A stretch of 5,068 nt of DNA, taken from Candidatus Nitrosopumilus sp. GTDB lineage: Archaea; Thermoproteota; Nitrososphaeria; Nitrososphaerales; Nitrosopumilaceae. The stretch covers positions 1 to 5,068 of the forward strand of contig JAOTSS010000091.1 in assembly GCA_029864805.1 (NCBI GenBank). Reading direction: 5' to 3'. The notes under the pieces are model-generated. The model searched no databases. It worked only from the letters and a program-made list of their open reading frames with translations, and was not told the DNA's origin. Position 1 is the stretch's first letter, and each line of letters begins with the position of its first letter. Below, in pieces: positions 1 to 4,938 of the stretch. The position numbers and the translations under genes were made by a program.

Positions 1-1144
1 TGTAAATTGCTGCATAATCATGGTTTACTGCTGCGTATGCACCTGGTTCATCAAATACCAAGTCAACAATCATTCCTTGTGAGCCACCGAGTAACCATGT
101 TTCAGTTGCTGCGGATTGTACTCTGTTGCCTTGGACAACTCTATCCAAGATTTCTCCAACAATGTGGAAGAAAACTGGTTCGTTACCTTGGTTTTCAACA
201 AAGAGTCTCACGTGTTGATCATTTTCAACAAACAAGAGTTGTGATTGGTATTGCTTGTGTTCAAGTCCATTCCATGGTTGTGCAACAAAGATGTTCTTAT
301 TTACATCGCCTTTGACGAGTAAGTTGTGAGCCATGTTTGGAACATAACCGAATTGCATTCCGTTAACAACTGTTGCAGTGTTATGATGTTGGAACATTGC
401 TCCTGCATCATAATTACCGTCCTTTGTTAGGTACAATTGATTGTATTGGAGTTGGAACTCTAATGCATCTGCACTATAGAACTTTCTATCTACTGATACT
501 TTGCCAGCGTTAACTTTTGTCTTCTCTACCATTAATTTCTTGTATCCATCGACAGGATCAACTATTGCAATTCCGTACATGCCGGAAAGAACGTGTTGGT
601 CCATACCAATTAGTTTGACACCAGAACAATGGTATTTGAAGATACCAGCTGCTTCAGCAATATAACAATACTGACTTGTTTCGCCAGGATTGACAGACTC
701 AAAAGCAGATGCAGAAATTTGTGAGGCGTGCATGTCGTTACCGTGTCCAGTAACTTCATCTGCTGGGATTGTAAGAGTCATTTTAACAACGTCACCTTGT
801 GTAACTCTTAGTGTTGGTCCTGGGACTTGTCCACTAAAGGTCATGGCGTTGTAAGTTTTTCCTCCCATGATTGGAAGTTCAACACTCTCACCAGTCAAAT
901 TAAACTCTACGACTTTTCGTTTAGAGTTTGACAAAACACCACAATCAGTCTCTGCGAATGCTTCAGGCATTACAAGCTGTAAACCGCCCATTTGATGGAT
1001 TTGTTCAATTACATCGACATCCATTTTGTTGATATCGAGTGATTGTCCAGCAATCTGGGTTTGTGTGTATGTGCTTCCGAATAAGGTTGCTCCCATTACA
1101 GCTACTGCTGCAATTGTAAAGAGCATACTAACACGCTTATTCAT
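1..1144 (-). CDS. nirK: NirK-type copper-containing nitrite reductase, exported; 3' end outside window
   Basis: The family reduces nitrite to nitric oxide outside the cytoplasmic membrane with a type 1 and a type 2 copper. The 381 visible residues begin with a signal or anchor segment (K3 R4, hydrophobic 7-23). Copper ligands can be placed by comparison with bacterial NirK: type 1 His134, Cys173, His184, Met189; type 2 His139, His172, His375; catalytic pair Asp137 (HGNDMH) and His327 (FFHIVGE). All are present, so an active enzyme is likely. The Cys173-His184 loop is about two residues longer than in bacterial NirK, and Cys173-His327 is about 35 longer. The stop codon is not reached; after His375, bacterial NirK continues for several dozen residues. 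The ATG at 1144 is chosen because an in-frame TAG lies five codons upstream (1157-1159) and a TATA-like box fits a very short leader. Asn codons are mostly AAC (14 of 22), unlike the neighbours, which suggests high expression. Another two-domain multicopper oxidase is possible but less likely. Confidence 0.93.
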   Translation of the reverse strand, partial: MNKRVSMLFTIAAVAVMGATLFGSTYTQTQIAGQSLDINKMDVDVIEQIHQMGGLQLVMPEAFAETDCGVLSNSKRKVVEFNLTGESVELPIMGGKTYNAMTFSGQVPGPTLRVTQGDVVKMTLTIPADEVTGHGNDMHASQISASAFESVNPGETSQYCYIAEAAGIFKYHCSGVKLIGMDQHVLSGMYGIAIVDPVDGYKKLMVEKTKVNAGKVSVDRKFYSADALEFQLQYNQLYLTKDGNYDAGAMFQHHNTATVVNGMQFGYVPNMAHNLLVKGDVNKNIFVAQPWNGLEHKQYQSQLLFVENDQHVRLFVENQGNEPVFFHIVGEILDRVVQGNRVQSAATETWLLGGSQGMIVDLVFDEPGAYAAVNHDYAAIY

Positions 1145-1167
1145 TAAGCACGATGACTAGTGATTCC

Positions 1168-1179
1168 TATATAATAATT
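1168..1179 (-). promoter_or_regulatory. TATA-like promoter of nirK
   Basis: Read on the minus strand this is AATTATTATATA, centred about 29 nt before the nirK ATG. Archaeal transcription starts about 25 nt downstream of the box centre, which puts the start near 1148 and gives a leader of only a few bases. No Shine-Dalgarno sequence is seen, in keeping with nearly leaderless mRNA. The box is flanked on the minus strand by two GGAAT words (1163-1167 and 1177-1181). The spacing is clear; the assignment is inferred. Confidence 0.6.
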
Positions 1180-1190
1180 CCCATTGGAAT
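1177..1190. repeat. Inverted repeat overlapping the upstream edge of the nirK promoter
   Basis: ATTCC (1177-1181) and GGAAT (1186-1190) are perfect 5-bp inverted arms around CATT. The repeat covers the position expected for the TFB recognition element just upstream of the nirK TATA-like box, so it could be an operator. A third copy of the word, ATTCC at 1163-1167 on the plus strand, lies on the other side of the box. Arms this short can occur by chance in AT-rich DNA. Confidence 0.35.
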
Positions 1191-1220
1191 GTTGTGAAAT
1201 TATGAAGTTTTCAGAAAAAG

Positions 1221-1230
1221 TATGAATAAT
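1221..1230 (+). promoter_or_regulatory. Possible weak TATA-like box for the fumarase operon
   Basis: TATGAATAAT is centred about 29 nt before the ATG at 1255, the distance expected for a nearly leaderless archaeal transcript. The sequence is a poor match to a TATA box, and other AT-rich words lie nearby (around 1199-1204), so only the spacing supports it. The gene needs its own promoter because the gene on its left is divergent. Confidence 0.35.
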
Positions 1231-1240
1231 GGATAGAAAC

Positions 1241-1252
1241 TGACTAAAGTCA
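1241..1252. repeat. Short inverted repeat just before the fumarase start codon
   Basis: TGACT (1241-1245) and AGTCA (1248-1252) are perfect arms separated by AA, ending two bases before the ATG at 1255. The element would sit at or around the predicted transcription start and could be an operator. The word TGACTA at its left also occurs at 1154-1159, close to the predicted nirK transcription start, so both divergent promoters carry it. The role is inferred. Confidence 0.35.
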
Positions 1253-1254
1253 GC

Positions 1255-2616
1255 ATGAAATTTAGATTAGATGAGGATTCACTTGGAAAAGTCAAAATCC
1301 CATCTGATGCATATTATGGAGCATTTACAGGGAGAGCAATTAAGCAATATCATGTTACTGGAAACAAAAGCCACGGGAATTTGATAAAATCATTTGTAAT
1401 GATAAAACGCTCAGCAGCAGTAGCAAACATGAAGACCAACGCCATAGATGCAAAGCGAGGAAAAGCCATAGTTTCAGCATGTGACAAAATATTGTCTGGG
1501 AAGCATGTAGAGCAATTTGTAGTAGACATGATCAATTCCGGTGCAGGTACTGCATTTAACATGAACTCTAATGAAGTCATTGCAAATGTTGCACTAGAAG
1601 TATTACATAAAAAGAAAGGACAGTACGAATTTTTGCATCCAAATGATCATGTGAACATGTCACAGTCAAGTAATGATACATATCCTACTGCAATGCATGT
1701 TGCAATTTTGATGAATCTAAAAGAAACAATTCCAGCAATTGACATTTTAATTAAATCATTATCAAAAAAGGCAAAACAATTTTCATCATTTAAGAAAATT
1801 GGAAGAACACACCTAATGGATGCATTGCCAGTTACATTGGGAAGTGAATTTGCAGCTTATGCAACATCAATCACTAAAGCTAGAAACGAAATTATTTCAT
1901 CACAAAAAGAATTACAAAACATTGCATTAGGTGGAACAGCTGTTGGTTCAGGTGCAAACACTCCTAAAGGTTATAGAAAGATCGCAATATCAGAACTTTC
2001 AAAAATTTCAAAACTTGCATTAAAACCAGAAAATGACATGCAACATGGTTTGCAAAGTAAATTTGCTGTTGCAAATGCATCAAGTGCGTTAAGAAACTTG
2101 GCATTAGAAATTGGAAAGATAGCAAATGACATAAGACTAATGGCATCAGGCCCGATTGCAGGGTTGGCAGAACTTGGAATTCCTGCAGTCCATGCAGGTT
2201 CTTCAATTATGCCTGGAAAAGTGAATCCATCTTTAGCTGAATGCATGAACATGGTTTGTTTTAATATAATTGGAAATGATACAGCAGTATCTTATGCAGC
2301 ACAAAGTGGACAGTTTGAACTAAATGTCATGTTACCTGGAATGCTAAAATGCATGTTAGAGTCAACGGATATGCTGAAAAATTTCTTGCCAATATTTTCT
2401 GCAAATCTAGTAGATGGCCTTACTGCAAACAAAGAAAAATTACGTGCAGATATTGAAAACAGTCCGGTAATCGTCACATTACTAACTCCAAAAATTGGAT
2501 ATCTAAAATCTGCAGAGCTTTTCAAAGAATCACTGAAAACAGGAAAAACAATCAGAGAACTTGTTGTTTCAAAGAAACTTATGAGTAACAAAGAGATTGA
2601 TTCCCTTTTTGGATAG
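1255..2616 (+). CDS. fumC: Class II fumarate hydratase (fumarase/aspartase superfamily)
   Basis: The probable reaction is reversible hydration of fumarate to malate in the cytosol, as part of the tricarboxylic acid pathway; the enzyme is normally a homotetramer. At 453 residues it is near the usual 460-470. Family signatures are in order: GAGT then NMNSNEV (96-108), HPNDHVNMSQSSND (128-141), GRTHLMDA (183-190), GGTAVGSG (226-233), the signature loop GSSIMPGKVNP (315-325) with the catalytic serine, and GQFELNVMLP (352-361). SSND and GRTH favour fumarase over enteric aspartase (STND, GRTQ). GAGT in place of GSGT, HPNDH and GQFELNVM also occur in aspartases, so aspartate ammonia-lyase is the main alternative. 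The ATG at 1255 is the first possible ATG, since an in-frame TAG is at 1234-1236. No Shine-Dalgarno site is visible. The gene ends 3 nt before the methylthiotransferase start, so the two are probably co-transcribed. Membership of the superfamily is near certain; the exact substrate is less so. Confidence 0.85.
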   Translation: MKFRLDEDSLGKVKIPSDAYYGAFTGRAIKQYHVTGNKSHGNLIKSFVMIKRSAAVANMKTNAIDAKRGKAIVSACDKILSGKHVEQFVVDMINSGAGTAFNMNSNEVIANVALEVLHKKKGQYEFLHPNDHVNMSQSSNDTYPTAMHVAILMNLKETIPAIDILIKSLSKKAKQFSSFKKIGRTHLMDALPVTLGSEFAAYATSITKARNEIISSQKELQNIALGGTAVGSGANTPKGYRKIAISELSKISKLALKPENDMQHGLQSKFAVANASSALRNLALEIGKIANDIRLMASGPIAGLAELGIPAVHAGSSIMPGKVNPSLAECMNMVCFNIIGNDTAVSYAAQSGQFELNVMLPGMLKCMLESTDMLKNFLPIFSANLVDGLTANKEKLRADIENSPVIVTLLTPKIGYLKSAELFKESLKTGKTIRELVVSKKLMSNKEIDSLFG

Positions 2617-2619
2617 TAC

Positions 2620-3888
2620 ATGGCAAAAATTTTCATAGAAGCTTACGGATGTTCTGCAAGCTTTGGTGACTCTGAGATGATTTCAGGGTTGATTCAAAAT
2701 GGCGGACATACATTAGTAAAAAATTCTGTAGAATCAGATCTCAATATAGTGGTAACATGTTCGGTCAAGGATGCAACTGCAAACAAAATGATTCATAGAA
2801 TAAAATCATTAAAATCAAAACCACTGATTGTTGCAGGATGCCTTCCAAAAGCTGAACAAACTAGTGTAGAAAAATTTGCTGATAAAGCCAGTCTTTTAGG
2901 ACCTAACTCACTAGGAAAAACACTTCAGATAATTGATTCAACACTAAATGGAAGAAAGCAAATTGCATTAGAAGATTCAGACTTGTCAAAAGTTGGACTT
3001 CCCAAAGTAAGATTAAATCCAACAGTAGGTATTGTAGAGATTGCAAGTGGATGTATGAGTGAATGTACATTTTGTCAAACCAAATTATCAAAGGGAGATC
3101 TTTCAAGTTATAGACTTGGAGACATTGTAAGGCAAGTCCAAACAGAAATCAAAGATGGGTGTAAAGAAGTATGGCTAACATCTACAGATAATGGATGTTA
3201 TGGACTTGACATTGGGACAGATTTACCATCATTAGTAAATACAGTTGTAGAGATTCCAGAGGATTTCATGGTGAGAGTGGGGATGATGAATCCAATGTAC
3301 ATGCCAAGAATCAAAGATAAATTAATTGAATCTTATGATAGTGACAAAGTCTTCAAATTTCTTCACATTCCTGTACAAAGTGGAAGCGATAAAGTTCTCC
3401 AGGATATGAAGCGAGGTCATACTGCAGGGACTTTTAGAGAAATAGTAAAAAAAATAAGAGAAAGATTTAGTCAATTTACCATTTCAACAGACATCATAGT
3501 TGGATTCCCTTCAGAAACTGAAGAAGATTTTCAGAAAACAATTGCATTACTTGATGAAACAAAACCAGATGTCGTAAATCTATCCAGATACAGTGCCAGG
3601 CCAGGTACAGATGCAGCAGAATGGAAACAGTTGGATGCAGTTGAAGTCAAAAGAAGAAGCAAGATAATTTTTGAGCAGATCAGTAAATTGTCAATAGAGT
3701 CCAACAAAAAGTGGATCGGGTGGAAAGGTAGAGTGCTATTTGATGAAATGACAGATGAGGGCGTCAAAGGCAGAAACTTTGCTTACAAGCCTGTATCAAT
3801 AACAGACCAAGTAAACATTGGCGAGTCACATATAGTTGAAATCATAGATGCCTCAGTAAAGAGACTTGTTGGAAAGATCGCAAGCTAA
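2620..3888 (+). CDS. MiaB/MtaB-like tRNA methylthiotransferase, archaeal type (radical SAM)
   Basis: It probably adds a methylthio group to the N6-threonylcarbamoyladenosine at position 37 of tRNAs that read ANN codons, like the archaeal/eukaryotic CDKAL1 (e-MtaB) group. The three family domains are visible. The N-terminal UPF0004 domain has Cys11 (EAYGCSAS), Cys47 (VVTCSVK) and Cys74 (VAGCLPK), which bind the auxiliary iron-sulfur cluster. The radical-SAM core has Cys145, Cys149 and Cys152 (CMSECTFC), followed by HIPVQSGSD (249-257), DIIVGFPSET (291-300) and SRYSARPGT (322-330). A C-terminal TRAM-like RNA-binding domain spans about 365-420. The length of 422 residues is normal and all six cysteines are present, so it should be active. 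The start ATG follows the upstream stop by 3 nt without an evident Shine-Dalgarno site, which suggests an operon and translational coupling. The i6A-specific MiaB function is less likely in an archaeon; the substrate is inferred from family. Confidence 0.93.
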   Translation: MAKIFIEAYGCSASFGDSEMISGLIQNGGHTLVKNSVESDLNIVVTCSVKDATANKMIHRIKSLKSKPLIVAGCLPKAEQTSVEKFADKASLLGPNSLGKTLQIIDSTLNGRKQIALEDSDLSKVGLPKVRLNPTVGIVEIASGCMSECTFCQTKLSKGDLSSYRLGDIVRQVQTEIKDGCKEVWLTSTDNGCYGLDIGTDLPSLVNTVVEIPEDFMVRVGMMNPMYMPRIKDKLIESYDSDKVFKFLHIPVQSGSDKVLQDMKRGHTAGTFREIVKKIRERFSQFTISTDIIVGFPSETEEDFQKTIALLDETKPDVVNLSRYSARPGTDAAEWKQLDAVEVKRRSKIIFEQISKLSIESNKKWIGWKGRVLFDEMTDEGVKGRNFAYKPVSITDQVNIGESHIVEIIDASVKRLVGKIAS

Positions 3889-3895
3889 TTTTTTT
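3889..3895 (+). terminator. T-run after the fumarase-methylthiotransferase operon
   Basis: Seven T residues immediately follow the TAA stop of the methylthiotransferase gene. Archaeal RNA polymerase can terminate on short T-runs without a strong hairpin, so this is the likely 3' end of the two-gene transcript. The run overlaps the left arm of the 14-bp palindrome, and a second six-T run lies at 3930-3935. Confidence 0.5.
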
Positions 3896-3905
3896 AGATC
3901 TAAAA
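3892..3905. repeat. Perfect 14-bp palindrome TTTTAGATCTAAAA
   Basis: The sequence equals its own reverse complement over all 14 positions and is centred between 3898 and 3899. It starts inside the T-run after the methylthiotransferase stop. With no loop it is unlikely to fold as an RNA hairpin, so a binding site for a dimeric DNA-binding protein is at least as likely as a terminator. It lies about 28 nt upstream of the TATA-like box of the FtsZ-like gene. AT-rich composition makes chance occurrence possible. Confidence 0.45.
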
Positions 3906-3913
3906 TTTGATTA

Positions 3914-3935
3914 AAAAAACGTAAGAAGGTTTTTT
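3914..3935 (+). repeat. 7-bp stem-loop upstream of the FtsZ-like gene
   Basis: AAAAAAC (3914-3920) pairs with GTTTTTT (3929-3935) around the 8-nt loop GTAAGAAG. In RNA it would be a weak A-U stem ending in U residues, so it could be a second terminator for readthrough from the left. Its right arm also merges with the TATA-like box of the next gene, so an operator is possible. The pairing is seen; the role is inferred. Confidence 0.35.
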
Positions 3936-3942
3936 ATGTAAA
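3933..3942 (+). promoter_or_regulatory. TATA-like promoter of the FtsZ-like gene
   Basis: TTTATGTAAA is centred about 25 nt before the ATG at 3962, so transcription should begin at or within a base or two of the start codon and give a leaderless mRNA. No Shine-Dalgarno sequence lies before the ATG, which agrees. The presence of a promoter suggests that this gene is transcribed separately from the upstream operon. Confidence 0.55.
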
Positions 3943-3961
3943 TCAGAAGATAAGATTAGAA

Positions 3962-4906
3962 ATGAGTTTTCAGGTAAAAGAACCAATTTTGGTAATAGGC
4001 ATAGGGGGCGTAGGCTCAAAATTAGCAATTAAAGCAAAAGATTCTCTTAATTCAGATTGTCTACTAATTAGTAATGATCAAAGAGATTTATCTTCAAAAA
4101 ATCCATCAATTCATGTTTCTACAAATGGAATAATCAATCCATCAATTCAGCTAATCAGAGGCTCAGCTTACAATGTATCAAATGAAATTCAATCAAAGAT
4201 TGCAGAATATTCCACAGTTATACTAATGAGTAATTTGGCAGGAAAAGTAGGCTCAGCTATTGCCCCTGTTGTGTCTGAAATGTGTAAAGATAAAGGACTT
4301 GTTGCATTTGCAATTATGCCTTTCAAATATGAAAAAGATAGAATTTTCAATTCAGGTATATCCCTAAAAAGAATCAGAGAAAACTCAGAATGCACAATAG
4401 TGTTAGATAATGATTCGTTGCTTGAAAGTAATCCAGATTTGAGTCCAAGAACATGCTATGATATTGCAAATTCAGCAATCATGCATGTAGTAGAATCACT
4501 TGGTTCATCAGAAATATCTAATGAAACAAATATCCTCACAACAAGTAAGAGTGGACAAAATATTGATAACTCACTTAGAGATTCACTAAAAATGCTATAC
4601 AGCAACGCTCCACCAAATTCAGTTAAACGCTCTATGTTGTATGTGGTTGGAGGTAATAATATCCCAGTAGGAATAATTAATTCAATTACTAATCTTACAA
4701 GTGGAATTCTAAATGACAGTAACTCACAGATAGATATGAGTTCAACTTCTGATGAATCTAAAGTTGTAATGTTGTCATCAGTTCAAGGAATGACAAAGTT
4801 TGATAACTATGATCCTCTTGGAATGATTCCACAAGAAGATACACTTGATTGGTCTATTCCAGATTGCAGTATTGACTGTAAACTAGAGTTGTATCAATTA
4901 GAATAA
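3962..4906 (+). CDS. ftsZ: Divergent thaumarchaeal FtsZ homologue (tubulin/FtsZ superfamily)
   Basis: This is a 314-residue cytosolic protein with the FtsZ fold order but eroded motifs. The N-terminal glycine loop GIGGVGSK (13-20) matches FtsZ loop T1, and LLISNDQRDL (34-43) matches the strand and loop around FtsZ NTDAQAL. SAIAPVVSEMCKDKG (98-112) followed by AFAIMPFKYEKDR (115-127) aligns with FtsZ GAAPVIAEIAKELG and VVTKPFxFEG. The tubulin signature GGGTGTG is replaced by AGKVGSA (93-99), and no NxDxxD catalytic T7 loop is found near 180-200. A Ser/Asn/Asp-rich stretch (251-265) and a short tail with Cys301, Cys306 and a Trp follow. GTP binding may persist, but self-activated hydrolysis looks doubtful. 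Thaumarchaea divide with Cdv/ESCRT proteins, so its job is unknown. The ATG fits a leaderless promoter. Asn codons are mostly AAT (21 of 26), unlike nirK. A ThiF-like or dehydrogenase nucleotide-binding protein is a weaker alternative. The homology call is confident; the function is not. Confidence 0.82.
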   Translation: MSFQVKEPILVIGIGGVGSKLAIKAKDSLNSDCLLISNDQRDLSSKNPSIHVSTNGIINPSIQLIRGSAYNVSNEIQSKIAEYSTVILMSNLAGKVGSAIAPVVSEMCKDKGLVAFAIMPFKYEKDRIFNSGISLKRIRENSECTIVLDNDSLLESNPDLSPRTCYDIANSAIMHVVESLGSSEISNETNILTTSKSGQNIDNSLRDSLKMLYSNAPPNSVKRSMLYVVGGNNIPVGIINSITNLTSGILNDSNSQIDMSSTSDESKVVMLSSVQGMTKFDNYDPLGMIPQEDTLDWSIPDCSIDCKLELYQLE

Positions 4907-4926
4907 AATAATATTTAAATTATAAG

Positions 4927-4932
4927 TTTTTT
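4927..4932 (+). terminator. T-run after the FtsZ-like gene, between convergent genes
   Basis: Six T residues lie 21 nt past the TAA stop of the FtsZ-like gene, within the 32-nt gap between it and the convergent gene. The gap is very AT-rich and has no convincing hairpin. An archaeal T-run terminator is plausible. For the minus-strand gene, the corresponding T-rich stretch on its own strand (about 4913-4902) is weaker. Confidence 0.4.
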
Positions 4933-4938
4933 GAGAGT

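Noticed and set aside
7..315. Open frame of 102 codons on the plus strand
   Set aside because: It lies antisense within the well-supported nirK coding region, has no recognisable domain and has low-complexity Gln/His/Leu-rich content typical of a shadow frame.
1964..2252. Two overlapping antisense open frames inside the fumarase gene
   Set aside because: They oppose a gene with a full set of conserved motifs, have no promoter or family features, and overlap each other in different frames.
2292..2636. Antisense open frame of 114 codons across the fumarase-methylthiotransferase junction
   Set aside because: It spans the 3' end of one clear gene and the start of another on the opposite strand, and its translation shows no motif.
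2903..3106. Antisense open frame inside the methylthiotransferase gene, and similar ones at 3531-3767 and 4189-4395
   Set aside because: Each is a short shadow of a real gene on the other strand without independent support.
3914..3935. Riboswitch or small RNA gene in the gap before the FtsZ-like gene
   Set aside because: The only structure is a weak A-U stem of 7 bp, and the predicted transcript of the next gene starts after it, leaving no leader for a riboswitch.
3995..4020. ThiF/E1-like or NAD-binding dehydrogenase suggested by the GxGGxGS loop
   Set aside because: The following segments (APVVSEMCKDKG and MPFKYEKDR, in order and spacing) match FtsZ much better, and no adenylation or dehydrogenase motif follows the glycine loop.
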